DNA of 64,000 nucleotides from Thiotrichaceae bacterium (GTDB taxonomy: Bacteria > Pseudomonadota > Gammaproteobacteria > Eutrophobiales > Eutrophobiaceae). Below, in pieces: positions 8,460-18,888 of this stretch. The DNA lies in contig DUBV01000053.1 of assembly GCA_012960105.1 (NCBI GenBank), positions 21,006 to 85,005 of the forward strand, written 5' to 3'. A program made the translations under genes and the position numbers. The first letter of the stretch is position 1. The number at the start of each line of letters is the position of its first letter. The notes beneath the pieces were generated by a model that saw nothing but the letters and a program-made list of their open reading frames with translations, had not been told where the DNA came from and made no database searches.

Positions 8460-9437
8460 TTACAAAAAACCATTTCCTGCAGCTAAATTCCCGGTCATTT
8501 TCATTGCAGTAAGAATCATCTCATGACTAGCTATTCCCTTACCTACAATATCGTATGCTGTTCCATGTGCTACTGACATATGCAGGTAAGGAGGTCCAAC
8601 CATCAATGCACAATTACCAACAAACCCCCATGTTTTAATAGCAATATGACCTTGATCATGAAACATTGCCAGTACTGCATCATATTTATCGTCAATACAT
8701 TGTCGAAATATGGTATCTGGTGCCACAGGTCCTTCCACATTTATTCCTGATTCTTTTGCGCGTGAAATTCCAGGGATAATCTCATTTTTTTCTTCTTCCC
8801 CATAAGCATGAGGATTAAGGCCGGAGACACCAATCCGTGGCGACTTTATTCCCCATTCTTTCAATCGTGAATCCATCGTTTGCAAAGCATTGAAAACTAG
8901 ATCGCTACTGACTAGCTCACACACTTCACGCAAAGAAATATGATCAGTTAAATGCATGACCCGCAATGACCCGCTTATCAGAAATAAATAACTAAGACCT
9001 GGTTTGATATTAAAAACCTTGCCCTCTACACCTGCCATTTTCATAGCAACAGAACTGATTGGCCCCATGATAGTGCCTGCCACCTCACCTGAGAGTGCTA
9101 ATTTATCAGCCTCATCCAACCAGTCAGCAGAAACCTTTCCACAAGCAGCGTTATCCTCTCCCAAGGTAACATCATTAATATCTAATTTTCCGGAATCAAG
9201 AATATCAATCACATCTGCTGAGTCGGTGATTTCATCAAGCTTACTAATTTTACGAACGGGGAGTTTTAGATCTGAAAAACCAACTGCTCTTTCCATCACT
9301 TGTGCAGAACCTATAAGAACCGGCGTTGAATATTCATGCACTTCACCTGTTGCCCATGCTTTGGCAATGACTTCCGGGCCTATACCACAAGGGTCTCCAA
9401 TCATGGTTGCGATAATGGGTTTTTTATTTGTATTCAT
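8460..9437 (-). CDS. PdxA-family NAD-dependent dehydrogenase (possible cis-diol acid dehydrogenase)
   Basis: 325 residues with the metal-binding histidines of the PdxA fold in MHLTDHISLREV, GLNPHAYGEEE and MFHDQGHIAIK, and the opening ATMIGDPCGIGPEV. Housekeeping PdxA oxidises 4-hydroxythreonine phosphate for vitamin B6. The same family includes TphB, which dehydrogenates the cis-diol acid made from terephthalate. Placed in an array with a BenAB-like dioxygenase but without a benD/xylL gene, it could dehydrogenate the diol acid from toluate (inference). The alternative is a paralogue with another oxidative decarboxylation role. The neighbour upstream is a SnoaL-like gene 26 nt away. Confidence 0.8.
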   Translation of the reverse strand: MNTNKKPIIATMIGDPCGIGPEVIAKAWATGEVHEYSTPVLIGSAQVMERAVGFSDLKLPVRKISKLDEITDSADVIDILDSGKLDINDVTLGEDNAACGKVSADWLDEADKLALSGEVAGTIMGPISSVAMKMAGVEGKVFNIKPGLSYLFLISGSLRVMHLTDHISLREVCELVSSDLVFNALQTMDSRLKEWGIKSPRIGVSGLNPHAYGEEEKNEIIPGISRAKESGINVEGPVAPDTIFRQCIDDKYDAVLAMFHDQGHIAIKTWGFVGNCALMVGPPYLHMSVAHGTAYDIVGKGIASHEMILTAMKMTGNLAAGNGFL

Positions 9438-9463
9438 CTAAAGTATTACTCAATAAAAAATAT

Positions 9464-9865
9464 TTAACTTAGTGCGGGACCACCTTTATCAAGCCACATT
9501 TGCATATCCCAATATTCACGCCAGGCATTAATTTTACCCTCATCATTAAATTCAAAAATTCCAAGCACAGGTAATTTATCTACACCACCTTCTGCAAATC
9601 CAAAACTATCAACACGTTCTGTTACTACTCGATTCTCATCAGCAGTCAAATTCAAGATATCAAACTTGGCTGATGTGGCTATCTGAAAAAAACCACCAAT
9701 AAAATTAGCAATGGCCTCCTGACCTTTGAGTGTTTCCAACGGTAAATTATCATAGACGGCATCTTCACTCATATATTCCATAATGGCATCCAGATCCATA
9801 CGATCCCAGGCAGCACAAAAATCTTTTACCGTTTTTGTCTGCTTCTCTTGTTTATCATTAGACAT
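9464..9865 (-). CDS. SnoaL-like/NTF2-fold small enzyme
   Basis: 133 residues. The sequence VKDFCAAWDRMDLDAIMEYMSEDAVYDNLPLETLKGQEAIANFIGGFF is typical of the SnoaL and limonene-epoxide-hydrolase groups, in which an initial helix pair is followed by a beta-sheet cone with a deep hydrophobic pocket. Members act as isomerases, cyclases, hydratases or simply bind ligands. It sits between prpD (19 nt upstream) and the pdxA-like gene, so it is probably part of the same transcript. The substrate is unknown. Confidence 0.7.
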   Translation of the reverse strand: MSNDKQEKQTKTVKDFCAAWDRMDLDAIMEYMSEDAVYDNLPLETLKGQEAIANFIGGFFQIATSAKFDILNLTADENRVVTERVDSFGFAEGGVDKLPVLGIFEFNDEGKINAWREYWDMQMWLDKGGPALS

Positions 9866-9884
9866 AATTCATTCTCGTTAAATT

Positions 9885-11339
9885 TTATTTATTGACCACC
9901 CAAAGATCCATGAACTCATTGACAGGCATGCTTTCCAGTTCTTGCTGATCGCTGCAAACTGCAATGATTTTTTCGTAATTATCACCATTGATCTTCAAGG
10001 CAAGATTACGTTTAAATTTCTCTTCTAGCACAGGAATACCTTCTTCTCGACGACGACGATGTCCAATAGGATATTCAACGGCGATATTTTTCGTACTGGT
10101 TCCATCCTTAAAGAATACCTGTACCGCATTACCAATAGAACGTTTTTCAGCATTCAGGTAATCTGCGCTGTATTGTTTGTTCTCCTTAACTTCCATTTTA
10201 CTTCTCAGCTCATCAACGCGTGGATCTGCGGCGACATCATCTTCATAATCAGCTGCGGTTAACCCCCCTGTGAGCAAAGGCACAGCGACCATGTACTGTA
10301 TACAATGATCGCGATCAGCTGGGTTATTTAATGGTCCGTTTTTGTCAATAATCCTGACACTCGCTTCCTGTGTTTTGATGACAATCTTTTCAATTTCATC
10401 GATACGATCTTTTACTTGTGGATGCAAAGTCACTGCTGCTTCAACGGCTGTTTGAGCATGAAATTCAGCTGGAAATGAAACCTTAAATAGAACATTTTCC
10501 ATGACGTAAGATTCAAAGCCCTGGGTAAACTCAAATGGTTTCCCATTAAACAAAACATCAAAATAACCCCAGTTTTTTGCAGATAATGCCGATGGATAGC
10601 CCATTTCACCTTTCATTGCGATCAAAGAAAGACGCACAGCACGACTGGTTGCATCACCCGCAGCCCAGCTTTTACGTGAACCGGTATTTGGCGCATGGCG
10701 ATAAGTACGTAATGCACCACCATCAATCCATGCATTTGAAACTGCATTAATTATAGTCTCTCTATCTCCACCCAACATACCAGTAACAACAGCCGTGCTC
10801 GCAACTCGTACTAATAGAACATGATCAAGTCCAACTCGATTAAAGCTATTCTCTAATGCAATGACCCCCTGTATTTCGTGAGCCTTTACCATTCCAGTTA
10901 ATACATCACCCATGATAAGAGGATCTTTGCCGGCAACAATATTTTGTCGACTTATATAGTCAGCTATCGCAAGTATGCCGCCCAGGTTATCTGAAGGGTG
11001 ACCCCATTCAGCAGCAAGCCAGGTGTCATTAAAATCTAACCACCGAATCATCGCACCAATATTAAATGCCGCTTGAACGGGCTCTAGTTCATAAGATGTT
11101 CCCGGAACCCGTGCACCATTTTCCAGTGTCGCGCCCGGGACTATAGGTCCTAATAATTTCGTGCAGGCAGGGTATTCCTGTGCAAGTAATCCACAACCGA
11201 GGGTATCCACCAAGCAATGTCTTGCCGTCTCTCTGGCTTCTGTACTACTCACCTCAAAATCAACAATATAATCTGCAATATCTTTTAATAATTGATCCGG
11301 TTCGGGCCGCATCGTGTCTCTAATTCCAATGTCAGACAT
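9885..11339 (-). CDS. prpD: 2-Methylcitrate dehydratase
   Basis: 484 residues, matching the length of E. coli PrpD (about 483). It is an MmgE/PrpD-family protein, recognisable from [22 protein letters not shown] with the [15 protein letters not shown] segment, and [15 protein letters not shown]. It dehydrates 2-methylcitrate to 2-methylaconitate in the methylcitrate cycle. It follows prpC after 46 nt and completes a prpE-prpB-prpC-prpD set; no acnD/prpF pair is needed when prpD is present, but aconitase must finish the isomerisation. Confidence 0.93.
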   Translation of the reverse strand: MSDIGIRDTMRPEPDQLLKDIADYIVDFEVSSTEARETARHCLVDTLGCGLLAQEYPACTKLLGPIVPGATLENGARVPGTSYELEPVQAAFNIGAMIRWLDFNDTWLAAEWGHPSDNLGGILAIADYISRQNIVAGKDPLIMGDVLTGMVKAHEIQGVIALENSFNRVGLDHVLLVRVASTAVVTGMLGGDRETIINAVSNAWIDGGALRTYRHAPNTGSRKSWAAGDATSRAVRLSLIAMKGEMGYPSALSAKNWGYFDVLFNGKPFEFTQGFESYVMENVLFKVSFPAEFHAQTAVEAAVTLHPQVKDRIDEIEKIVIKTQEASVRIIDKNGPLNNPADRDHCIQYMVAVPLLTGGLTAADYEDDVAADPRVDELRSKMEVKENKQYSADYLNAEKRSIGNAVQVFFKDGTSTKNIAVEYPIGHRRRREEGIPVLEEKFKRNLALKINGDNYEKIIAVCSDQQELESMPVNEFMDLWVVNK

Positions 11340-11385
11340 TTACTTTAATAACTCCTGATAATAATTAATAAATTGATTGAATGAT

Positions 11386-12540
11386 TCAAGTACGTTGATC
11401 GATAGGTGTAAAAGCTCTATTGTCCGGACCCGTATAATTTGCATTGGGTCGAATGATTTTGCCATCTTCTCTTTGCTCTATAACATGTGCAGCCCAACCA
11501 CTGGTTCGAGAGATGACAAACAAAGGTGTAAACATTGCCGTAGGTACGTCCATTAAGTGATACGACACCGCTGAAAACCAGTCCAGGTTAGGAAACATTT
11601 TTTTCAAATCCCACATCACTGCCTCAAGACGATCGGCAACGTTAAACATAGTCATTTCACCCCTTTCTTCACCAAGTTCTTGCGCTACTCTTTTAATAAC
11701 AATGTTTCGTGGATCACTAATGGTATAAACAGGGTGACCAAAACCGATGACAATTTCTTTATTGGCAACGCGCTCACGAATATCCTTTTCTGCTTCATCC
11801 GCTGAGGCATATCGACTTTGTATTTCAAAAGCAACTTCATTAGCACCGCCATGTTTTGGCCCACTTAAAGCACCAATAGCACCGGTAATACTTGAGAACA
11901 TATCTGCGCCTGTACCAGTGATTACTCTTCCGGTAAATGTAGAGGCATTAAATTCATGCTCGGCATAAAGATTCAGTGAAATATGCATGGCGCGAACCAA
12001 TGAATCTTTAGGTTTTTCTCCGTGTAATAGATGTAGGAAATGTCCGCCAATAGAGTCATCATCGGTTTCAACTTCTATCCTGTTGCCGCTGTTGGCGAAA
12101 TGGTACCAATACAAAAGCATGGAGCCAAAGCTGGCCATTAATCGATCGGCAATATCTCTTGCCCCCGCAGAATTATGGTCATCATCTTCTGGTTCGACAC
12201 AACCTAAAGCTGAGCAGCCCGTGCGCATAACATCCATAGGATGGCTGCTTGCGGGTAATTGTTCGAGTATTGTTTTGACTGAATCTGGAATCGAGCGCAG
12301 TCCTTTTAACTTTTTCTTATAAGTATGTAGTTCACTTTTGTTTGGAAGGGTTCCATGAACCAGTAAATATGCAACTTCTTCAAATTCACAAGTTTCTGCC
12401 AAATCCAAAATATCATAACCACGATAATGTAAATCATTACCCGTATGACCCACGGTACAAAGTTCGCTGTTACCCGCAAGCACGCCACTGAGCGCGACTG
12501 ATTTTTTTGCTTTTGGTTTTTTATCAGTAACTTCTGACAT
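11386..12540 (-). CDS. prpC: 2-Methylcitrate synthase
   Basis: 384 residues, the citrate synthase fold. The family signature is [13 protein letters not shown] with its catalytic histidine; a second catalytic histidine lies in [12 protein letters not shown]. Length and the opening [17 protein letters not shown] fit PrpC rather than the longer GltA. It condenses propionyl-CoA with oxaloacetate. Its ATG shares one base with the stop of prpB (TAATG), so translation is coupled. Some PrpC enzymes also make citrate. Confidence 0.93.
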   Translation of the reverse strand: MSEVTDKKPKAKKSVALSGVLAGNSELCTVGHTGNDLHYRGYDILDLAETCEFEEVAYLLVHGTLPNKSELHTYKKKLKGLRSIPDSVKTILEQLPASSHPMDVMRTGCSALGCVEPEDDDHNSAGARDIADRLMASFGSMLLYWYHFANSGNRIEVETDDDSIGGHFLHLLHGEKPKDSLVRAMHISLNLYAEHEFNASTFTGRVITGTGADMFSSITGAIGALSGPKHGGANEVAFEIQSRYASADEAEKDIRERVANKEIVIGFGHPVYTISDPRNIVIKRVAQELGEERGEMTMFNVADRLEAVMWDLKKMFPNLDWFSAVSYHLMDVPTAMFTPLFVISRTSGWAAHVIEQREDGKIIRPNANYTGPDNRAFTPIDQRT

Positions 12541-13430
12541 TAATCTTCTCCTTCATTTTCAAATAACTTGTTTAATTTTTGTTCAAACTCATGGTAGCCA
12601 AGATAATCATACAAATCATTTCTGGATTGCATGGTATCGACGACAGCTTGTTGAGATCCTTCTTCTTTCAATACTTGATAAACATTTAACGCCGCAGCAT
12701 TCATTGCTCGAAAGGCTGATAAAGGATATAAAACCATACCGACATTATGATCTGCTAATTCCTCAGTTTTAAATAAAGGAGTTGCCCCAAATTCAGTAAT
12801 ATTCGCCAGAATAGGCACACCAACTGCATCGGCAAATTTCTGATACATACTTAATTCAGTGATAGCTTCTGGAAAGATCATATCCGCACCCGCTTCAACA
12901 CAGGCACAGGCGCGATCGATCGCTGAATTTAATCCCTCCACAGCAAGCGCATCAGTACGTGCCATAACGACAAAGTCCGGATCGGTTTTAGCATCAACAG
13001 CAGCTTTAATTCTATCGACCATTTCACCTTGAGAAACGATGGCTTTACCCGGTCGATGCCCACAACGTTTTTGTTGTACCTGATCTTCAATATGAACTGC
13101 GGCAGCACCGGCTTTAATCATAGCGCGAATAGTGCGGGCAATATTAAACGCCCCACCCCAACCCGTATCAATATCTACTAGCACAGGTAAATCAGTCACA
13201 TCTGTAATCCTGCGTAAATCAATGAGTACATCTTCCAAACTGGTAATACCCAGATCAGGAATACCACATGAACCTGCCGCGACACCGCCTCCAGAAAGAT
13301 ATAAAGCCTTGAAACCAACGGCTTCTGCAAGACGTGCATGATAGGCGTTAATCGTACCCACGATTTGTAAGGGTTGTTCATTTTCAACAACCGTACGAAA
13401 TTTATTACCTGCTGATTGTAATTGAGACAT
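12540..13430 (-). CDS. prpB: 2-Methylisocitrate lyase
   Basis: 296 residues of the isocitrate lyase/PEP mutase superfamily. The active-site loop KRCGHRPGK has its cysteine at position 123, the same position as in E. coli PrpB. The Mg-binding region [11 protein letters not shown] is at 83-93. It splits 2-methylisocitrate into pyruvate and succinate and so closes the methylcitrate cycle. The gene lies 21 nt after prpE and overlaps prpC by one base. Confidence 0.94.
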   Translation of the reverse strand: MSQLQSAGNKFRTVVENEQPLQIVGTINAYHARLAEAVGFKALYLSGGGVAAGSCGIPDLGITSLEDVLIDLRRITDVTDLPVLVDIDTGWGGAFNIARTIRAMIKAGAAAVHIEDQVQQKRCGHRPGKAIVSQGEMVDRIKAAVDAKTDPDFVVMARTDALAVEGLNSAIDRACACVEAGADMIFPEAITELSMYQKFADAVGVPILANITEFGATPLFKTEELADHNVGMVLYPLSAFRAMNAAALNVYQVLKEEGSQQAVVDTMQSRNDLYDYLGYHEFEQKLNKLFENEGED

Positions 13431-13451
13431 TTTTTATTTAATTATTAAATT

Positions 13452-15347
13452 TTATTTATTAGAGGGATAGCCTAGTGCCAATAATGATTCGCTTATTTCA
13501 TTCAAAATAAGCGGATCATCAATCGTTGCTGGAATTTTATAATCTTCACCGTCTGCTATTTTACTCATTGTACTGCGAAGGATTTTTCCGGAACGAGTTT
13601 TAGGTAACCGATTTACAACCGTTACCAGTTTAAAAGAGGCAACAGAACCAATTTTATCACGAACCAACTGGATCAACTCATCTACAATATCTCCATGTGG
13701 TCGATCAACACCTGCCGCCAGCACAACTAAACCCAAAGGAAGTTGCCCTTTGAGAGAATCTGCTACCCCTGTCACAGCGCATTCGGCAACATCTCTATGT
13801 GAGGCAAGGACTTCTTCCATGCCTCCAGTTGAAAGTCGATGTCCCGCAACATTGATCACGTCATCAATACGACTCATGATATAAATATAATCATCGTCAT
13901 CGATATAACCGGCATCACCAGTAAGATAATACCCTTCATAAGCCGCCAAATAAGTCTGCAAGAATCGTTCATCACTCTCCCACAGTGTTGTCATGCATCC
14001 AGGCGGAAGTGGAAGTTTGACAACAATATTCCCCATCTCCCCAGCCGGTAGATTATTCCCGTCAGCATCCAGAACTTGCACATCGTAACCTGGCACAGCC
14101 TTTGTTGGTGAGCCTGGTTTAACGGGGAATGCTTCTATTCCCATGCAATTTGCAGCAATCGACCAACCGGTTTCAGTTTGCCACCAATGATCAATAACTG
14201 GCACGTTCAAATGATCTTCAGCCCAATGTAAAGTGTCCGGGTCACACCGTTCGCCTGCTAAAAACAAAGTGCGAAATTTTGATAGATCATATTTTTTTAT
14301 ATATTCACCATTCGGGTCTTCTTTTTTAATTGCTCTGAATGCCGTAGGCGCAGTAAACATCACTGTCACTTTGTGTTCGGAAATCACGCGCCAAAAGGCG
14401 CCTGCATCCGGCGTACCTACAGGTTTACCTTCATACATTAATGTCGTACAACCTTTTAAAAGCGGTGCATAAACAATATAGGAATGACCTACCACCCAAC
14501 CGACATCAGACGCAGCCCAAAAAACATCACCCGCATCAACATTATAGATATTCTTCATAGACCATTTCATGACCACGGCATGACCACCATGATCACGTAC
14601 TACGCCCTTCGGTTGTCCGGTCGTGCCCGATGTATAAAGAATATATAAAGGATGTGTTGCCTCTACCGGAACACAATCAACAGGACTGGCATCTTTTGTT
14701 ATTTCCTGCCAATCTAGATCGCGTGTATTCGTCAATTTACAACTTCCCTGCGGGCGTTGAAAAATGATGCAATGTTCAGGTTTGTGTCTAGATTGTTCTA
14801 TCGCATCATCAAGCAATGGCTTGTAGTTAATCACACGGTTAACTTCAATACCGCATGATGCGGATAAAATTACTTTTGGTTTAGCATCATCTATTCTCGT
14901 TGCTAATTCGTTGGCAGCAAAACCACCAAAAACAACTGAATGAATAGCACCAATCCGAGCGCAGGCGAGCATGGCCATTGCTGTTTGCGGGATCATTGGC
15001 ATGTAGATGATGACACGATCACCTTTTACAACGCCTTGTTTTGCCAGCGCTCCAGCTAACAAAGCAACCTCATCACGAAGTTCAGAATAGGTATAAGACT
15101 GACATGTATCTGTTACCGGGCTGTCATAGATCAGCGCCGTTTGTTCACCACAGCCTTTGTCAACATGGTAGTCCAGAGCGTTGTAGCAGGTATTTAGTTC
15201 ACCACCAGTAAACCAACGATAAAAAGGAATATTGGAGTCATCTAACACTCTATTCCATGTTTTATCCCAATGTATATCGTCTGCAGCTTTACCCCAGTAT
15301 TCTTCTGGTTGCTCAAGAGATAGTTTATACGATTCTTTGTAATTCAT
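13452..15347 (-). CDS. prpE: Propionyl-CoA synthetase
   Basis: 631 residues, the length of PrpE. The AMP-binding motif YTSGTTGQPKG is near residue 240, the adenylate motif DHWWQTETGW is conserved, and the C-terminal PKTRSGKILR carries K588, equivalent to the acetylation-controlled lysine of Salmonella PrpE. It activates propionate with ATP and CoA. It heads the prp block, 34 nt after an EamA transporter gene. In this setting it would capture propionate derived from methylcatechol cleavage (inference). Confidence 0.92.
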   Translation of the reverse strand: MNYKESYKLSLEQPEEYWGKAADDIHWDKTWNRVLDDSNIPFYRWFTGGELNTCYNALDYHVDKGCGEQTALIYDSPVTDTCQSYTYSELRDEVALLAGALAKQGVVKGDRVIIYMPMIPQTAMAMLACARIGAIHSVVFGGFAANELATRIDDAKPKVILSASCGIEVNRVINYKPLLDDAIEQSRHKPEHCIIFQRPQGSCKLTNTRDLDWQEITKDASPVDCVPVEATHPLYILYTSGTTGQPKGVVRDHGGHAVVMKWSMKNIYNVDAGDVFWAASDVGWVVGHSYIVYAPLLKGCTTLMYEGKPVGTPDAGAFWRVISEHKVTVMFTAPTAFRAIKKEDPNGEYIKKYDLSKFRTLFLAGERCDPDTLHWAEDHLNVPVIDHWWQTETGWSIAANCMGIEAFPVKPGSPTKAVPGYDVQVLDADGNNLPAGEMGNIVVKLPLPPGCMTTLWESDERFLQTYLAAYEGYYLTGDAGYIDDDDYIYIMSRIDDVINVAGHRLSTGGMEEVLASHRDVAECAVTGVADSLKGQLPLGLVVLAAGVDRPHGDIVDELIQLVRDKIGSVASFKLVTVVNRLPKTRSGKILRSTMSKIADGEDYKIPATIDDPLILNEISESLLALGYPSNK

Positions 15348-15381
15348 TACGATGACTCATTGGGAAATCAGAGAACTTTAT

Positions 15382-16305
15382 TCAATTTGTCTCTTCTACC
15401 TGTTTACTTATCTCTGGTTTATACCTGACGCTTGCATAAATACTTCCGCCGATAATAAGAGCAAGTCCAAGAAGATGATATAGATGTAATTTATCTTCCT
15501 GAAAGAAGGCAGATAAAATAATGGTGTAAACGGGGACAGTATTTAAAAATAAAGAAGCACGAGAGGGACCGATCAGTTGAACGCCCTTATTCCAGAATAA
15601 AAACGATAAGACCGTTGGCCCGATACTAATAAAGATCAAGCTTGCAACAACTTTCTCATTCCACACAGCTTGTTGAATATAATTTATTTCAATAATACCA
15701 AACGGGAACACTATCACCATAGCTAGAATGACACCCATTGCCGTCACGACAAATGGAGACATACGGTTCATGATTTTTTTGCCGATGACACTGTAGACTG
15801 CCCAAAAAAATACGGAAATAAAAATAAGTAGATCGCCAATATTAAAATTCATATTATATAAATTTAATAAATCACCATGACCTAGAACAATAAATAAACC
15901 AAGAATGGAGAAACACGCTGCGATCCAATGATGAAAATCGAGTTTTTCTTTAAGATAAATTGCTGCAAAGAAAGCTGTTACTAAAGGTATAAGTGCACTA
16001 ATCAGGCTCGTATTGACTGAAGTCGTCCAATGTAAACCATAATATAATAAAGCCTGGTAGCCAACGACTCCTGCCAAGACCATCACAATCAATAAACGCC
16101 AGTCGGTGATTTGTCGAATATCTTTTAATTGGCCATTCATTTTTAATAACGCAATAAAAATAATGCCGCCCACTAACAACCGAACACTCATAATCGACCA
16201 GGGCCCTATGTAGTCTTTTAAAAACCGACCCAGGATCATATTGCCTGCCCACAGAATGCTCGCAGCATTCAATAGCAATATTGCCTTTAATGTATTGTTT
16301 GACAA
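15382..16305 (-). CDS. EamA/DMT-family membrane transporter
   Basis: 307 residues with about ten hydrophobic segments arranged as two EamA repeats, for example ILLLNAASILWAGNMILGRF at the start and LSFLFWNKGVQLIGPSRASL in the second repeat. The family exports metabolites, amino acids or drugs. It lies between dioxygenase 2 and prpE in the minus-strand array and may export a catabolic intermediate, but no substrate can be read from the sequence. Confidence 0.82.
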   Translation of the reverse strand: MSNNTLKAILLLNAASILWAGNMILGRFLKDYIGPWSIMSVRLLVGGIIFIALLKMNGQLKDIRQITDWRLLIVMVLAGVVGYQALLYYGLHWTTSVNTSLISALIPLVTAFFAAIYLKEKLDFHHWIAACFSILGLFIVLGHGDLLNLYNMNFNIGDLLIFISVFFWAVYSVIGKKIMNRMSPFVVTAMGVILAMVIVFPFGIIEINYIQQAVWNEKVVASLIFISIGPTVLSFLFWNKGVQLIGPSRASLFLNTVPVYTIILSAFFQEDKLHLYHLLGLALIIGGSIYASVRYKPEISKQVEETN

Positions 16306-16367
16306 AATGTTATTTCAAAATAAGTCCTGATTAATAACGGGATCTTGATTTAGATAAACTTGTGACA

Positions 16368-16916
16368 TTAGAAATAAACGTTCAGGTTTTTACTAATCAG
16401 GACGCTTTGCTTAAGCACTATTCGACGTCTGGCCAGTTTTAAGACACCCTCTTCCCGACGCCAAATATCTTTACGGCTGCCGATAAGCGTATCTTCATCT
16501 CGCTCAACCCGGTTCCGATAAACCAGAAAATTTGAATACACCAGATACTCATCTGGATTGTTTGTGGTTTCAACCTCAACATTAGTAATCAGATGGCAAT
16601 AACGTGTGGAGGGATCTTCTGACCAGGCAGTGCCTGTATCAAGCCTGGCCAGGCGTTTCTTGATTTCTTCCTTGTTGTCATTGTAATACGCCATTCTGCT
16701 TGTATCGTTCAGTTGATCAGTTTTGTCTTTGCGGTAACGTGTCTCTATGCCGGGCATAAAGTAATGAATGTCCTCGGTCATCATATCGAACCAATCTTCG
16801 TAAACTTCATCGTCGAGTAGGCGCGCCTCACGGTAGACTCGTTGTTCAACCTCTTTGAATTCTTCGAGACTAGCAGTGCCATTGCCTTGTTCCAGAATAT
16901 ATGCAGGTATAGACAT
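16368..16916 (-). CDS. Ring-hydroxylating dioxygenase 2, beta subunit
   Basis: 182 residues, the NTF2-like small subunit of a Rieske dioxygenase. The N-terminal VEQRVYREARLLDDEVYEDWFDMMTEDIHYFMPG and the C-terminal RRIVLKQSVLISKNLNVYF are characteristic. It lies 11 nt behind its alpha subunit. It differs clearly from the beta subunits at 2626, 18397 and 28507, so the four oxygenases are paralogues rather than recent copies. Confidence 0.9.
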   Translation of the reverse strand: MSIPAYILEQGNGTASLEEFKEVEQRVYREARLLDDEVYEDWFDMMTEDIHYFMPGIETRYRKDKTDQLNDTSRMAYYNDNKEEIKKRLARLDTGTAWSEDPSTRYCHLITNVEVETTNNPDEYLVYSNFLVYRNRVERDEDTLIGSRKDIWRREEGVLKLARRRIVLKQSVLISKNLNVYF

Positions 16917-16927
16917 TGTTCTTCTCC

Positions 16928-18295
16928 CTATGCAACTTTCATTGAAGGTATGTCACGCGTAGCACGACCGTTTAATTTGCTCGCATAACGTGTTGGCACA
17001 TCACTCCAACTCGGTGCGTTCATCATGTCTGCCCAACGTTGATAAAACAGACGTTGATTAGAATCGTTATATTGCCCACGATAAATAGTGCCGGGAAAAT
17101 CAGGATGATCAATCTGACGGCTGATGCCACAACGGTAATGTAACTTTTCATGTCTGGTAACAACGCCCCTGTTTACTTTGGTACAGTTTTCCCAATTTTC
17201 CCCATCATCCATTTCAAAAGCACCACCGGGACCAAAGGTACACATGACCCCTTTGGTAATATCATCCTTTATCTCATCGGGCATATTCTTGTTAACGATC
17301 ACCCAGGTCTTAAGTTCGAGTTCCCATGGCCCTTTGGGGTTCCATGTTCTGAAAGTATGAATTCCCGGTAGAAAAGATACGTTAGGAAAGATAGAAGCTG
17401 ATGCAACCGAACCAAATATTTTAGAACGGGCTTCACCCAGACGTTCGGCCATTTTTGGACGGATATCATTGTAGTATTCCATCACCCTGGGACGACCTAA
17501 TAAAAATATATCGCCCACACCTTCCATACCAAATTCCCAGCCATGACCGTTAACACTGGCATGGAAAGAATTCTGCATATCAACAGGAGGAAACGGATTG
17601 CCATCATTCATGGCACGGCAACCTGAGTCATGTGTCCAGCCAGCATGGTAGGCATCACCAATGAAGTTCTCGACACCAAATTTCCAGTTGGCTCCAATAA
17701 CTGACTTGATACAACCGCCGATGAATTCTGTACCGCCTTCTTCATTATCCAGCAAGGCATCGAGATACCAGCGAAAATCACCGAGATAATGTTCCAGCGA
17801 AGGAGCAGTCTCGTCAAAAGTGGCAAAGACCAAACCTTTGTATGTATCTAACTGGGCAACCTGTTTAAGTCCCCATTGAGATTTATCAATGTCACCTTCT
17901 TCGTAGCAATACTCTTCATGCATCCCCTGTAAATTTCCTTCGGTATCAAAACTCCAACCATGATAGTTACAGACAAATCGTCGCGTGTTCCCCTGATCCG
18001 CAAAACACACCCGATTACCCCTGTGTGGACATGAATTCAAGAACGCTTTAATCGACATATCTTTCTGGCGAGCGACAATGACTTTATCTTCGCCCATGTA
18101 AGTCGTTATAAAATCTCCGGGTTTGGGAATTTGAGTTTCATGTGCCAAAAATATCCAGCAACGCGCGAATATCTGATACATTTCCTGCTCAAAGATAGCC
18201 TGTTCAGCAAAAATACGCCGATCAACCCAACCTTCCTCAAGATCCATGTATTTTGAATAATCAGGACGCGGCCCCTGCCTACTTTGTAGTGTCAT
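16928..18295 (-). CDS. Ring-hydroxylating dioxygenase 2, alpha subunit
   Basis: 455 residues. The Rieske ligands are C89, H91, C109 and H112 (CPHRGNRVC...CNYHGW). The mononuclear iron site is ENFIGDAYHAGWTH with D214, H217 and H222. The type is biphenyl/naphthalene/PAH dioxygenase, like dioxygenase 1, and it probably makes cis-dihydrodiols from a non-carboxylated aromatic hydrocarbon. There is no ferredoxin gene beside it. The 101-nt gap to the BenB-like gene upstream contains nothing clear, so it may be read from the same promoter. Confidence 0.92.
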   Translation of the reverse strand: MTLQSRQGPRPDYSKYMDLEEGWVDRRIFAEQAIFEQEMYQIFARCWIFLAHETQIPKPGDFITTYMGEDKVIVARQKDMSIKAFLNSCPHRGNRVCFADQGNTRRFVCNYHGWSFDTEGNLQGMHEEYCYEEGDIDKSQWGLKQVAQLDTYKGLVFATFDETAPSLEHYLGDFRWYLDALLDNEEGGTEFIGGCIKSVIGANWKFGVENFIGDAYHAGWTHDSGCRAMNDGNPFPPVDMQNSFHASVNGHGWEFGMEGVGDIFLLGRPRVMEYYNDIRPKMAERLGEARSKIFGSVASASIFPNVSFLPGIHTFRTWNPKGPWELELKTWVIVNKNMPDEIKDDITKGVMCTFGPGGAFEMDDGENWENCTKVNRGVVTRHEKLHYRCGISRQIDHPDFPGTIYRGQYNDSNQRLFYQRWADMMNAPSWSDVPTRYASKLNGRATRDIPSMKVA

Positions 18296-18396
18296 TGTTA
18301 TTCTCCCCCACCTCTGTTTTTAAACTTTAACAACGCTTTCATATACTGATCATTGTTTAACTAACTAATCGTTTAACTTCTTTAGCAAGTTTTTAA

Positions 18397-18888
18397 TTAC
18401 ACACTATAGATATCCAGTACATTTGGAATTGAATCGTTCTGAAGCACAATGTGACGCTTGCTGATCTTGAGGCCTTCATCTGTGTTACAAAATGTATGCG
18501 TCTGGTGACCGTAAAAACTATGCGATACTTTTAATTTATAAGAGTGTGTCATCCATGCAGATCGAACAACAACTTCATTTGATTCATTCTTTTCAATTTG
18601 AAAATTCGACGTCATATGACAGGTCCTGGGCAAGGGTGATGAAGCCAACGACAACTCCGTACGGATTCTATAGACACGGTCTTCCAGACCAGCCCGCGAT
18701 CCGTAATAGATAAGTGACAACTGTGTATCAGGATCCGTTGTCGTGGTGAATTCATCGTCCCACGCCGGTATCCAGTATTCACTGTCTTCGCTATACAATG
18801 CTAACCACGCATCCCAATCCTTATTATCAAGATACATACCTTCAGAAATGATAATGTCTATCGCATCTTGTTTATCATCAGGCGACAT
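18397..18888 (-). CDS. Benzoate/toluate 1,2-dioxygenase beta subunit
   Basis: 163 residues, the length of BenB/XylY. Typical stretches are IDIIISEGMYLDNKDWDAWLALYSEDSEYWIPAWDDE and LSLIYYGSRAGLEDRVYRIRTELS, followed by a C-terminal ISKRHIVLQNDSIPNVLDIYSV. It forms the structural half of the alpha3beta3 dioxygenase. Its start overlaps the end of the alpha gene by 11 nt, as in ben and xyl operons. Confidence 0.9.
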   Translation of the reverse strand: MSPDDKQDAIDIIISEGMYLDNKDWDAWLALYSEDSEYWIPAWDDEFTTTTDPDTQLSLIYYGSRAGLEDRVYRIRTELSLASSPLPRTCHMTSNFQIEKNESNEVVVRSAWMTHSYKLKVSHSFYGHQTHTFCNTDEGLKISKRHIVLQNDSIPNVLDIYSV

